From: Chionoecetes opilio
Lineage: Eukaryota; Arthropoda; Malacostraca; Decapoda; Majidae
DNA: 64,000 nt
Assembly (NCBI GenBank): GCA_016584305.1
Contig: JACEEZ010022702.1
Location: 94,501-158,500 of the forward strand
Reading direction: 5' to 3'
The notes under the pieces are model-generated. The model was not told the DNA's origin and did no database searches. It worked only from the letters and a program-made list of their open reading frames with translations. The number at the start of each line of letters is the position of its first letter. Position 1 is the first letter of the stretch. Of this stretch, positions 20,912 through 32,254 are shown piece after piece. The translations under genes and the position numbers were made by a program.

Positions 20912-21639
20912 TATCTTATGTTATCATATAGTTATATATGTTAAACATAACGTACAATAAACATATACGTATAACAATAGTCTGCTCCGCGCGACTGCCC
21001 TCTATATATGTGGATCATACGGGCGGCCGCATAGGGTGGTGACCGATTGGGTTAGGTTCATAATTTCGCCAGGGGGTCGAGGGGGGCAACCCCCCCCCGT
21101 TATGAGGTTAGATTTGGTTAGGTTAGGGTAATGATCCGCCCGGCAGTGCGAGGCAAGTGAAACATTCGGCGGCTGGCGGTCGGGCTGGTGAATGCAGGGC
21201 TGGGCGGGGCGCACTTGTTTTCTTACAAATCCGTCAACTCTCTGGTTTCTGAGACACTGACTATTATTTCCTGGCCCAGTTTTAGTACATTTTTTGATGG
21301 AGATATATTGTTATCAATGGAAACGGCGGCCTTAGGATCTGGTGATGAATAAAAAAAAAAAACTTTATTTGGTTTCCGCAAAATATAAATAACCCCATCT
21401 GATAAATACTAATTTCAGACTACGAAAATCTAGCCAGTGTCTCAGAAAATGACCGCGCAGTCCTCGTCCATTTTTACCATTTTTAGTTATGTTAACTTAG
21501 GTTTGTTATCCGAAGAGTGAATGGGAGTGAGGCCCCTCCTATCCTATTAGGTTATTTTTAGCTATGTTCACTTAGGTTAGTGATCCAAAGCCTATTTATT
21601 TTAGATCACTAACCTAACCAAGAATAAATGAATTAATAA

Positions 21640-21985
21640 GAATATAATGAAGCTACAATAGGCCCGGGGGCCTACACGTGGTAGTTCCTGTTACTCCCTC
21701 ATTACCTAAATCCACCTTTCATCCCTATCCATAAAATGGTCTAGTCTTCTTTTAAAACTTCCTATTGTCTGTGCACTAACTACCTGATGACTGAGTCTAT
21801 TCCATGCATCCACCACCCTATTAGTAAACCAATTTCTGCCTATCTCACCAATTTCTGCCTATCTCTTTTCTAAATCTGCATTTTTCCAGTTTGAATCCGT
21901 TACTTCTTGTTTATCCGGACTTCTGACAGGAAAAACCTTTCCTGCATCTGCCTTATCATAAGCCTTCACCCACTGAAATGTGTCC
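21640..21985 (-). mobile_element. 3' end of the CR1-like LINE family (minus strand)
   Basis: Shares the 3' UTR and C-terminal coding blocks with 13400-13716 in reverse complement. Hallmarks are GCCTACACGTGGTAGTTCCT and CCACCTTTCATCCCTATCC. A short duplication (CACCAATTTCTGCCTATCTC) lies near 21835-21865. Confidence 0.8.
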
Positions 21986-22129
21986 CGGCTTATTTCATTG
22001 TGTAGATCTAGTCATTCAAGTATTTTCATGTTTAAGCTGGCTTGGCAAATTAAGAATTAGCCTTGTAATAATTGTGAGATGCCCGGGTACAACATGCATG
22101 GTGAATAGTCTGGTTAGGAGGTCACAAAA

Positions 22130-22215
22130 GGCTAGGTTAGGTAACGTTAGGATAGGTTAGGTAACGTTAGGAGGTTACAAAAAATTAAGTTAGGTTTAGT
22201 CAGGTTAGGTTACAG
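22130..22215 (+). repeat. Small GGTTAGGTAACGTTAGG cluster
   Basis: Two to three copies of AGGTTAGGTAACGTTAGGA followed by degenerate GTTAGGTT motifs, related to the minisatellite at 20514-20911. Confidence 0.7.
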
Positions 22216-22660
22216 TTAGTTCACATCTTCACGACTCGACGGTGACCAGTCACGACTTGCATCATTATCCACTATAAATAGAGCAGGCTCTTTAGCGCTA
22301 TACTGCTTCCGCAGTATCTTTAGTACCTTGGCGATTGTTATCACCATGTAGTTATTGTGTTCAATTAATAACATCTGGAGGCATATAAGTATTTGTGGCC
22401 TAGTCAAGGTGGGCAAGTGTGTGGAGTCGTGGACAACAGTGTGAGTGACATCGGTGGCGTGCTTCACTACACAAGCGATAGTTGAAAAGTTGTGTGGGGC
22501 ATGGACCAGAGCGCTGCCCACATCTACAACCACTCGGCATCAGTCGCAGCACCGCTGGGAACAGTTGTAGCATGACGGCAACTGTGGGTTTGCGTCGTGC
22601 TGCAACTGTCGGCAAATGTCGCCGCATGACGCCAACTTAAAGTTGACCTTTAAATTTTCA
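22216..22660. other. Non-coding stretch
   Basis: No gene, RNA or clear repeat recognised. It leads directly into the 79-bp array. Confidence 0.4.
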
Positions 22661-23349
22661 ACCTTACCCAGGTGATGCCTTGACTCTGTCCTGCACTGTG
22701 TATGAAGGCCATGAATGCAACACTCACACTCTGTACACAACCTTACCCAGGTGATGCCTTGACTCTGTCCTGCACTGTGTATGAAGGCCATGAATGCAAC
22801 ACTCACACTCTGTACACAACCTTACCCAGGTGATGCCTTGACTCTGTCCTGCACTGTGTATGAAGGCCATGAATGCAACACTCACACTCTGTACACAACC
22901 TTACCCAGGTGATGCCTTGACTCTGTCCTGCACTGTGTATGAAGGCCATGAATGCAACACTCACACTCTGTACACAACCTTACCCAGGTGATGCCTTGAC
23001 TCTGTCCTGCACTGTGTATGAAGGCCATGAATGCAACACTCACACTCTGTACACAACCTTACCCAGGTGATGCCTTGACTCTGTCCTGCACTGTGTATGA
23101 AGGCCATGAATGCAACACTCACACTCTGTACACAACCTTACCCAGGTGATGCCTTGACTCTGTCCTGCACTGTGTATGAAGGCCATGAATGCAACACTCA
23201 CACTCTGTACACAACCTTACCCAGGTGATGCCTTGACTCTTGTCCTGCACTGTGTATGAAGGCCATGAATGCAACACTCACACTCTGTACACAACCTTAC
23301 CCAGGTGATGCCTTGACTCTGTCCTGCACTGTGTATGAAGGCAATAATG
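22661..23349 (+). repeat. Near-perfect tandem array, 79-bp unit, ~8.7 copies
   Basis: Units begin ACCTTACCCAGGTGATGCC at 22661 and then every 79 bp. One extra T in the eighth unit (near 23240) shifts the last spacing to 80. Copies are otherwise essentially identical, implying recent expansion or active homogenisation. Because 79 is not a multiple of three, no frame keeps the same register; the array is not a repeat protein. Confidence 0.95.
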
Positions 23350-23911
23350 CCAGGGCTGCAGACAGGGCTGAGGCTTTATTTGAAGGTGCTGTTAGTGTTC
23401 TGAGCACCTGGCCAAGAGGTGGGATGGAGCACACTAGTCAATTTCTTCTTACAAGGTAAAAAATGCATTCTATCTTAAGGTCTCATGCTTAAAATAAGGC
23501 CTATGTTTACCTGATAATATGGTTAACTATGATAAAAAACAGCTAAAATTTAGAAGAAGCATAGTATTCCCTTCTCCTGGCATCAAATATCTGTCAGTAA
23601 GCAGCAAGGGGGCAGGATTTTTTGCCTTGTTAAAAAAAATAGACTCTAGAAACCAGAGCCAGACTGCCGGAAGGAATGAGTGTCCCCTGACATGCGTTGG
23701 CAGCTCCCTAGGCCATGCAGGGTGATGGCTGCCGTCAGTCATGAGTGGACATGAGAGGCTTGATGGGTGTGTTAAGGAAGCTTCACTTGAAGAGAAATAT
23801 TGTGGATGAGATGAGAAGGATATATAAGGTGGTGGTCAAAGGATAACTCTGTAGAGTGGGAGTATAGATAGGTACTTGTCTTCTATGTACATATAAAGAG
23901 AAGTCGCTTCT

Positions 23912-23985
23912 CGCCTCCGTGGTGTAGTGGATAGTGCGTCTAGCTAAGAATCTGCAGGCCTTGGTTCGAATCCGGGCCAGGGCAA
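23912..23985 (+). ncRNA. tRNA-derived SINE head (degenerate tRNA-like sequence)
   Basis: A-box-like TGGTGTAGTGG at 23920-23930 and B-box GGTTCGAATCC at 23963-23973 have tRNA spacing. The acceptor-stem arms pair only partly (5 of 7), and the body runs directly into a hairpin element, so this is a SINE or pseudogene head rather than a working tRNA. Confidence 0.6.
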
Positions 23986-23999
23986 GTCGGCGTGCACAA

Positions 24000-24188
24000 T
24001 ATATTACGAATTATAGCATCACTACAGACTTGTATGTGCCACTGAAGACATGTAGTATGATGTACATAATATAAACTACTGTGTATCATCTTCAGTGGCA
24101 CATACAAGTCTGTAGTGATGCTAAAATTCATAAAATATTGTGCCTGGCGACATTAGTGCAGTGGCAAGTGACTGGCGACTATAGTGTG
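24000..24188. mobile_element. Hairpin MITE, copy 1 (left end replaced)
   Basis: AGCATCACTACAGACTTGTA at about 24017 is inverted at about 24100-24122, around a core with ATAATATAAACTACTG. The right end reads TGGCGACTATAGTG, matching the full copy at 28362-28597. The left terminal ~40 bp are missing and the SINE head lies there. Confidence 0.8.
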
Positions 24189-24189
24189 A

Positions 24190-24480
24190 TGTATGGTAGT
24201 GTAAGTTGGAATCCTGGTATGAAGGGTGTGTGATGATATTATGAAGGGTGTGTGATGGTGTTATGAAGGGTGTGTGATGTACGGTAGTGTAAGTTGGAAT
24301 CCTGGTATGAAGGGTGTGTGATGATGTTATGAAGGGTGTGTGATGGTGTTATGAAGGGTGTGTGATGTACGGTAGTGTAATTTGGAATCCTGGTATGAAG
24401 GGTGTGTGATGATGTTATGAAGGGTGTGTGATGGTGTTATGAAGGGTGTGTGATGGTGTTATGAAGGGTGTGTGATGTTT
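24190..24480 (+). repeat. Higher-order minisatellite: 88-bp unit built of ~21-bp subunits
   Basis: GGTAGTGTAAGTTGGAATCC recurs at about 24195, 24283 and 24371. Between occurrences are two to four subunits of ATGAAGGGTGTGTGATG plus a variable TGTT. It begins immediately at the end of the hairpin MITE. Confidence 0.9.
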
Positions 24481-24628
24481 GAAGCTAAATGAGGTGACTC
24501 GTGTGTGGAAAATGAGTCAAGTTTTATCTGCCCACAGCCAACTATGTATGTGATTTTATTATTAGTTATTTACTTCACAATTGTTTTTTGGGGGTCCAAT
24601 TATTTATCAAATGTGAGAGCACTGTGCA

Positions 24629-24634
<6 letters not shown>

Positions 24635-24663
<29 letters not shown>
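24635..24663 (+). repeat. (TC)n microsatellite
   Basis: About 14 TC dinucleotides. Confidence 0.95.
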
Positions 24664-24666
<3 letters not shown>

Positions 24667-24879
24667 GACTATAAAAATCTTGAGTTTCATATCAATATAT
24701 TAGTAGTTATTTCCGATTCATTAGTCATACAATAAATCTGCAAAGAATTATAAACTTGCAATGAAAATAATCAGCAAATATTGTGACTTTTCTTACAAGA
24801 GGCGTGAAATAATGTATGATTTGTCTATACTAATAAAAATCTTATTTCCATTAAAGCCTGAAATTCTTCCTCCTTCCAT

Positions 24880-25160
24880 ATTGCAGCGTAACACTTGTAT
24901 GGACCGCCAGGTAGTGGTAAAGGTAAAGGTGGGGGCATGCGCTATGCTGAGCGTGGCCTCGGTGCTCATCTCCGTGGCATTAGCCCTTAGAGCCTGTGGT
25001 GGGTGGGGACCCGTTACCCCGGGACACAGGACTACTGTGACATCCGGGTTACCACAGTTACCTTCCCCAGGTTTCTCCAGGTACCCATTTATCAACCCCG
25101 AAAGGGAGGAAGAACAGTTCTGGGCCCTTGAAGCCCAGAACGTATTTTCCATTGTAATTT
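24880..25160 (+). repeat. GC-rich segment, possibly a dispersed repeat, unassigned
   Basis: This ~280-bp block stands out by base composition from AT-rich flanks. It includes GGGGGCATGCGCTATGCTGA and CCAGGTACCCATTTATCAAC. It looks like a repeat body, but no second copy exists in the window and I cannot name a family. Confidence 0.3.
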
Positions 25161-25999
25161 GGGTACCATTAGACAACTTTCAGTGACTATAAACAATATT
25201 TTATAGATATAACCTGTTTAGTATCCTTGTCCACTAGCTAATTTGGTATATTCAGTTATTTTTCGTTATATTATTGCTCAACAACATACAATTTTTTATA
25301 GCGAAGGAAAGACCTGGGCGTGAAGGGGTTAATACGTAATTAATACTTAATCCTACGCACCCCTTACATACCATTAGCCCAGTGCCATTACAATACCTTG
25401 ACAAGTTAGCATTAATGGTAGTTAGCAAGCTATTTATATTTCTGCACAAACATTCCAACGGTAATAATTAAGTTGCTTTAAAAAATTTCCAACAGAATTT
25501 TTTTTTTTTATTATTATTTGTGTGTGTGCATCCTAGCAAAGCCTTCAGCCAGTCATTGATGATTCTCAGTGATGCACAGAATGTTGTATCAAGACATAGG
25601 CTGAAGTTGTAGTGTACAGTTGCCTAAGATGGACATGTGATGGCAAAACTACACACGATCACAAACACACTACACACACACACACACACAGGGCCGTTTC
25701 TTACTCTATGCTATCACTAAGGGGTTGCACAGGGCCCCCGAAGCCACTTTCCCCAAGCTGCCAGTATTTGCTGTATTTTAGAATCTAGTCTCTTTTCCTC
25801 TTAAAGTGCACCAGATTGATGCATTTGGATATTGAAGGCATGCCCCCGGACCACCTTAGAGGGCTTGGAATTCCCATGTGATGATACGCGACCCTTCCCC
25901 CGTTACCCACATTATTACCCCAACGCCTTTAAACAGCTTTTAATGTCCGTGTGGCTGAGGGAGCTAATACGCCCTCAAGGGTTCCAGCCCGACCGGGTA

Positions 26000-26070
26000 C
26001 AGTAGACCCTTGATTTAACGGACCACTTCTCCCCACTTTTAGTCCGTTAAATTGAGGGTCGCCTGTACTG
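26000..26070. mobile_element. Tiny pogo/Tigger-like MITE (71 bp)
   Basis: CAGTAGACCCTTGATTTAAC and, reversed, a right end carrying GTTAAATTGAGGGTCGCC...TACTG make ~25-bp terminal inverted repeats around an ~18-bp centre. CAGTA-type ends flanked by TA fit the pogo/Tigger group. TA is present on the left; the right flank is TTA. Confidence 0.65.
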
Positions 26071-27361
26071 TTACACATGACACAGGTTGTTAAGGCAACA
26101 CACTTTGGATAGCAGGCGGCCGTGCCTCGGAAAAAGTAATACTAAAAACTGAAAATGCCTAATATTGAAATACTTAAGACTGTAATACTGAAAGTGTACT
26201 AAATTTAGTACACGGCTGACTCGGTTCTGGAGAAACCAAATTACAAAATAAAATAAAAACCGAATGACTTTTTCCAAAAAGAAGTCGGTTCTGGAAAGTA
26301 ATTGAAACCCAATGACTGTGTTTCCAGAAGGTAGTCAAGAAAGTAAGTAGAAAATAATCACTTCTAGTACTGGGGGCAGATGCTCCAAGGAGTTACGGGA
26401 CCTTAAGTATTACCCTAGACGGCTGTTACCTCGTAGCGCCTCCAAGGGCGATGCTCAAACCGTTTTCTCCCTTGTTACGGGACCGCAAGGCTACGGGTGC
26501 TCGGGACCACCCGTAGCTTCCAACGAGAGTGAGCTTTGAGGTGGCAAGACATCAACAAACACAAGTTGTATCACCATATTTTATGTTGATTGTGTATTAA
26601 AAAGCCATTTCATGCTTGCCTGTTTGAAATGTGATGTGTTTATTGCAGCGTTCACTCCATATATATCACATTTGACATACAATATATATACTTGCAATTG
26701 ATTCATATCAGGGCAAACCTAATATATTAAATATATATATCGGTCGACTTCTTGAATCAAAACGTATAGTTCATCATACAAGTTTGGCGGTGGTGGTGGT
26801 GGTGTCATTGTCTGACGTACACACGCACACACACGCTGTAACAGTCTCGCGGCATTTGAAGTAGTCTCTTTAAACCTCCTTCTCGGGAGCCTGACAGCTG
26901 AGAGCAACGTGATTGGCCAGATCATGCAAGGCGCTGCTCTGTGATTGGTCAGCAGAATTTTCCCACACATCCCTAGAACATCCCTAGTACTCCCCACCCA
27001 GAGGCCCAGCGATCACCACAAGGGAGTGACGCCTCTGTCCGAGCCTTAACCTCAGCCCACCCTGGTACGGTTATTGTAGCCATACACTCCAAGGTTGTCA
27101 CTCACCAGGGATTTGTGAGCATCCCTGCCTTGTATTGTGAACTTATTTTGTACACCCAAACCTTTATGGCGAGTGGCGGGAAGCAGGAGCTGTGTGTACC
27201 TGTGTGGCACATTGCTACAAACACATGCAGGGGAATAACATCTACACAGGCAAAGAAAGGCAAGAAGAAAAAAAAGTATCAGAAATAAAAGTTCAGGATG
27301 ACTCCAAAAAAACAGTGGAGTTAACTTTCTTCACAGGGAGAAGACATTAAACCCATATACA
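26071..27361. other. Non-coding stretch
   Basis: No gene recognised. Two ATTGG boxes (inverted CCAAT) lie near 26911-26947, and an AT dinucleotide patch near 26728-26742. Confidence 0.4.
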
Positions 27362-28335
27362 TTGTCACCAAACTACTGTGTCAACACCCAAACTACCAAT
27401 CTACTGTGTCAACACCCAAACTACCAATCTACTGTGTCGACACCCAAACTACCAAACTACTGTGTCAACACCCAAACTACCAATCTACTGTGTCGACACC
27501 CAAACTACCAAACTACTGTGTCAACACCCAAACTACCAAACTACTGTGTCAACACCCAAACTACCAAACTACTGTGTCAACACCCAAACTACCAAACTAC
27601 TGTGTCAACACCCAAACTACCAAACTACTGTGTCAACACCCAAACTATCAAACTACTATGTCAACACCCAAACTACCAAACTACTGTGTCAACACCCAAA
27701 CTACCAAACTACTGTGTCAATACCCAAACTACCAAACTACTGTGTCAACACCCAAACTACTGTGTCGACACCCAAACTACCAAACTACTGTGTCAACACC
27801 CAAACTACCAAACTACTGTGTCAACACCCAAACTACCAAACTACTGTGTCAACACCCAAACTACCAAACTACTGTGTCAACACCCAAACTACCAAACTAC
27901 TGTGTCAACACCCAAACTATCAAACTACTGTGTCAACACCCAAACTACCAAACTACTGTGTCAACACCCAAACTATCAAACTACTGTGTCAACACCCAAA
28001 CTACCAAACTACTGTGTCAAAACCAACTCCAAACTACTGTGTCAAACCCAAACTACCAAACTACTGTGTCAACACCCCAAACTACTGTGTCGACACCCAA
28101 ACTACCAAACTACTGTGTCAACACCCAAACTACCAAACTACTGTGTCAACACCCAAACTACCAAACTACTGTGTCAACACCCAAACTACCAAACTACTGT
28201 GTCAACACCCAAACTACCAAACTACTGTGTCAACACCCAAACTACCAAACTACTGTGTCAACACCCAAACTACCAATCTACTGTGTCAACACCCAAACTA
28301 CAATACTCAACTACTGTGTCGACACCCAAACCTGT
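27362..28335 (+). repeat. 28-bp minisatellite, about 34 copies, open in all three plus frames
   Basis: The unit consists of CTACTGTGTCAACACC followed by CAAACTACCAAA. Variants change CAACACC to CGACACC or ACCAAA to ACCAAT. The unit lacks stop codons in any plus frame, and its length is one more than a multiple of three, so the three frames read the same peptide out of register for ~320 codons. This creates three overlapping spurious frames of 318-330 codons. Confidence 0.95.
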
Positions 28336-28361
28336 CGCCCATTTTGTCTAAACCCTACATA

Positions 28362-28597
28362 ACACTATAGTCCCCCCAGTCACTCGCCACGCACTAATAG
28401 TCGCCAGCTCAAATTACAATGTTAGCATCACTACAAACTTGTGTGTAACCAACTGAAGATATGTATGTGATGCAACATAATATAAACTACTGGGGCATCC
28501 CTTCAGTGACACATACAAGTCTGTAGTGGTGCTAACATTCCTAATTATGGGCGCTGGCGAGTTAGTGCAGTGGCGAGTGACTGGCGACTATAGTGTT
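28362..28597. mobile_element. Hairpin MITE, copy 2 (full length, ~100-bp inverted repeats)
   Basis: The ends CACTATAGTC and GACTATAGTG begin inverted repeats running through CAGTCACTCGCCAC, then TAGTCGCCAG, then AGCATCACTAC. The unpaired centre is short. It starts about 30 bp after the end of the 28-bp array. Confidence 0.85.
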
Positions 28598-28804
28598 TTG
28601 GATGTACATAAACCACTACAAGACTGCAGTAAATATTTAAGGTAAATTATAATAATACACATATTAATGATAATAATAACAGTAATTAAATAACACTTTT
28701 ATTATCTGGTAATGCTAATAACATTGATAATAAATTTAATAGCCTTTAAAAATGTTAATAAATAAATACAAGACAGGATCAATCCATCCTTGGGGGCATA
28801 CGCC

Positions 28805-28900
28805 GGGGGGCGCGTCGCCTCGCCCCCCCTACGACGCCACTCCCGGGGGTCCCCGGGGGACGCGCCAGTCCCCATGCAGGCTCCCTTCCCATACCAAGCA
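28805..28900 (-). pseudogene. Short LINE C-terminal fragment related to 18600-18700
   Basis: CCTACGACGCCACTCCCGGG and CCCATGCAGGCTCCCTTCCC are shared with the fragment near 18617-18690, in the same orientation. It abuts the BEL/Pao fragment. Confidence 0.5.
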
Positions 28901-29170
28901 GAACAAATTTACCAAATTATTACGTCTGTACTTAGATCATGAGGGCATAATTAGGTGTCGAGGACGAAATTTGAAAGCTGATCTTCCAAATACCACCTGC
29001 CATCCCATACTAATTCCCAAACGCCATCATCTTACTAAATTGTTGGTGGAAGAATATCATAGGAACTCATTACATGGCGGAACGGCTACAATGTTGGCCG
29101 ATATCAGGTGTCAATTTTGGATAAATCCTGGTAGACAGGCAGTCAAATATTACCTCAGATCTTGCATTAA
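28900..29170 (+). pseudogene. BEL/Pao LTR retrotransposon fragment: integrase zinc-binding region
   Basis: The frame reads LYLDHEGIIRCRGRN, then PKRHHLTKLLVEEYHRNSLHGG and IRCQFWINPGRQAVKYYLRS, the H2C2 zinc-binding module at the integrase N-terminus of BEL/Pao polyproteins. Both histidines are visible. In the final C-x2-C the second cysteine is phenylalanine (CIKF). The frame degenerates after about 29168, with no catalytic integrase core. Confidence 0.8.
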
Positions 29171-29293
29171 ATTTAATAGATCTGAGTGTAGACTAGTCTC
29201 CTATCTAGGCCCCCTGAACCTCCCGCTGATAGAGAGATCCTAAACTTGAGGTCAATGCTGATGATGATGCTGATGCTGATGTATGTCACATAA

Positions 29294-30505
29294 ATTCCCA
29301 CAATTATTATTATTATCATTAGATTTTCTCGAATTACAAGAATAACAAGAGTCAAAAAAGTGTGCTTGTACATTGTCCCACACTGCCGCTGCAGCGCGCC
29401 TCTGCCGCTGCCGCTGCCGCAGTCTGCCCTGACCTGACTGCCAGGACCCTATACTAAATTTATAAAATGGGGCTCAACGAGGCACAGTACCCAATATCTC
29501 AGTAGCCTCCTTCTAAACATAATGAGAGGCGTTGGCAGTGATGGAGCTGTTGCAGTCACCTTGATCACTTGTGCTGGAAGGTGCTGAGCATAGAGGCACA
29601 TGATTTATTTGTGGCTTTTTTACAATTAATGATATACCAAGCCAGGCGGTAAAGGATATAAGACGTAAATGTCATTAATTTCAATGTAATATTCAACATG
29701 TAGCCTATATAATATATCATGGCTGAGTGGATGGGATACAAAGTATATGTGTCATTAACAGTAAGATAATATACATCCTCGTGTAGCATTGATGAAGAAA
29801 ATGATCCTCAGTGTATGCCAATACCATGTGCTGTTATTCAACATTATTATTATGTTTTGCTTATATGATGATCATTAATGAATGATTTACTGCAGTGCTA
29901 AGAAAAGATGCTGATGAATTATTAGTTTTCTTATAAAACTCTACTGTGTCAATGTTTTGTTGACATGATGATTTGCTTAGACAATCTTTTGTTTATAGGA
30001 TGGTCATTAATATGTTATTTGCTAAATGTTGTTTTCCTATAAAACTCTACTGTATAAATGACAGTATTATATTGCAATAGTAAGTTGCAGCCTGAAGTGT
30101 AAATGTCTGGTAAATGTGTGGTAGACCGCACGCTATAATGTCAATGTCCCGGCGTGCTGCACGCTGTAGTGGCACCAACTTTTGACATGGAATATACCAA
30201 AAGACGCGGAATTGTATTAGCTTTCCATTTATATATTTCGTTTTCGGATGAATGAGTAATTAAGTTCATCACAAGCGATCAAACAGGCCTGGGCATATCA
30301 CGGGGGCCTCGGTGGCAGCCGTGTATACGCGGGAGACGGGTAGTGTGAACACACCCGTTAAAAGCTCAGTCGACTGCCTCCATCCGGAGGCAGCGGCAGC
30401 GGCGCGCTGCAGCGGCAGTGTGGGACAATGTACAAGCACACTTTTTTTACTCTTGTTATTCTTGTAAATTCGAGAAAATCTAATGATAATAATAATAATA
30501 ATGTT
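29294..30505. mobile_element. Element bounded by ~120-bp inverted repeats
   Basis: About 29294-29425 and 30375-30505 are inverted copies. Shared landmarks are TTAGATTTTCTCGAATTACA, TGTGCTTGTACATTGTCCC and GCCGCTGCAGCGCGCC. The ~950 bp between is AT-rich with no coding frame. It fits a foldback or non-autonomous DNA element; target duplications were not found. Confidence 0.75.
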
Positions 30506-30607
30506 AATATGATAATACTACTAAAGATCATCATGGTGATACACATTACTTCCAATTCATGCAATGTCAACATGCACAGAGCAATACCAGACTGTTATTT
30601 GTAAATC

Positions 30608-30650
30608 ATGCAGGCAGACACAGGGGGCGGCATGAGCCTCTAATCACAGG
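30608..30650 (+). repeat. Short segment shared with the SINE at 46615-46824
   Basis: ATGAGCCTCTAATCACAGGC preceded by GACACAGGGGG matches, in reverse orientation, the left end of the minus-strand SINE at 46615. Probably a SINE 3' end. Confidence 0.4.
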
Positions 30651-30911
30651 CCTCACTATAAGAATCCTGCCTGTGCCACCACGGGCGAGGACCAACCATC
30701 AGAGCCCTCAAGTGTGCCTCCAGAGCCTAACATCCGAGCCCTGGGTCACCACTGCCTACAGGCGCTATAGGCACAAATGTTATAAAAAAATAAAAAAAAT
30801 AAAAAATACTTTCAAAATGCAAATGTCATAGCATGAATGTTAGCCTTGTACAACTTGCATTATAATTAACAGACACCGTGCCTTGAACCTGTTGGACACT
30901 TCAGGTGCCTA

Positions 30912-32190
30912 GAATTCAAACGGCACAAGCGCCACTTTTAAAAAACTGAGAAAAACGCTCTTAAAGTTTAATCTAATACAGGAGAACCTCATTTATCCGG
31001 CACCCTCGGGGGGAGCGCATGCCGGATAACTCATTTTGCCGTTGTTTTGAGAGTTACTCTTATGGAATCGCCCAAAATCCCAATAAATACTGTGCTTTCT
31101 GGAGGTTGTTGTTGTTGTTGTTTTAGGGCTGCGAGGATCCCTTGGGGAACACTATGAGCCCTGGTGATGTCATACGATGCTATCACAGGCACGATAGTTG
31201 ACCTGTCTTCCTCAGGAAGGCACAGGTGAGGCGGATGACGGCGTGTTGCCGAGAGGGGGGAACGCCAGCCGCCGCCAGCAGGGTGGGCAGGTCAAAGGTG
31301 GTGACGTTCAGGGCGAGGAGTTGAGACTGTAGCACTACACGGTGTGAGTGGAAGTGCGGACACTGCAGCAGAAAGTGTTCAATAGTCTCCGGAAAATTCA
31401 TGCACCAAGGGCAGTGGGGGTCAGGGGACAGACGGAGGCGATGCAGGTGAGCCGTGAGTGTCGTGTGCCCCAGGCGGAGGCGGGTGAGAGTGACATCCAG
31501 GACGCGGGACTTTTTCCGTATCCACGGCTGGGGGGAAGAGTCACTGCGGTATTGGCCCATGGAGGTAATGCGGAGGGCATCGCCGAGTGTGTTATTCCAG
31601 GTGGAGCGGCAGACCCGGGAGATGAGGCGTGTGGCTGTGGAGAGCGGCAGAGGGAAGGGTGTCGTGTTTACATCTGTTAAGGCCATCCTGGCAGCAGAAT
31701 CAGCCACCTCGTTGCCTGGGATACCAGCGTGGGAGGGAACGCACTGGAAGGCGATCTCCCACCCCTCGTTGGTAAGGTGAAGGGCCCTCTGGATGGGTGG
31801 ACGAGGGAGTAAAAGACGTGGATGAGGGGAGAGGGGAGGTGGAGTGAGGAGAGGGATCTTTTTAAACCCACACCCTTTGCCCAACAAAATTTCTGCCGTT
31901 TTTCTCAGTTTTGGGAAATAATTTTATTTAATTATGCCGGGTTTATTAGTGACGTTTTTTTGAGGTTTTGCCTTTGTTTTAACCCGGTTAAATGGGGTTC
32001 CGTTTTGGGTTTTGGGGCGTTTCCAAAAGAGTAACTCTCAAAAAAGGGGCAAATGAGTTATCCGGATGCGCTCCCCCCCGAGGGTTTGCCGATAAAACGA
32101 GGTTCTCCTGTTTTAGATTAAACTTTAAGCGCTTTTTTTCTCATTTTTTTTAAAAAGGGCGTTTGTGCCTTTTCAATCTGGGCGTGACTA
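30912..32190. mobile_element. Tigger-like palindrome with long arms, split by a LINE
   Basis: The left arm (about 30912-31085) and right arm (about 32010-32190) are inverted copies. They include CAGGAGAACCTC, a CCCTCGGGGGGAGCGC block and GAGAGTTACTCTT. The CAGGAGAACCTCATTTATCC core resembles a pogo/Tigger terminus. Pairing extends about 70 bp outside it, so the true ends lie further out or the whole locus is an inverted duplication. The right arm carries many homopolymer length differences. Confidence 0.6.
31105..31870 (-). pseudogene. LINE 3' end: RNase H remnant and C-terminal zinc knuckle
   Basis: The minus strand encodes the C-terminal end of an RNase H domain (CVPSHAGIPGNEVADSAA). It then reads DVTLTRLRLGHTTLTAHLHR and a CCHC-type knuckle, CPWCMNFPETIEHFLLQC (C-x2-C-x8-H-x4-C), with a stop near 31183. 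The 3' UTR ends at 31105 in (CAA)n, seen as GTTGTTGTT on the plus strand. This is the order found in I-clade and related LINEs. The RT is missing (5' truncation) and the insertion sits in the Tigger-like palindrome. Confidence 0.85.
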
Positions 32191-32254
32191 GGTGACGGGC
32201 CCTGGTGAGTGACCTGACAGTCGCCTGGGGTACTCAACATGGGGGTGTTAATCC

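Noticed and set aside
22661..23349. CRISPR-like or coding repeat
   Set aside because: Units are contiguous 79-bp tandem copies with no spacers, and the period is not a multiple of three.
23912..23985. Functional tRNA gene
   Set aside because: Acceptor arms pair poorly and the sequence continues into a repeat body; a SINE head is a better fit.
27362..28370. Three overlapping ~330-codon plus-strand frames
   Set aside because: Same peptide in three registers from a 28-bp unit without stops.
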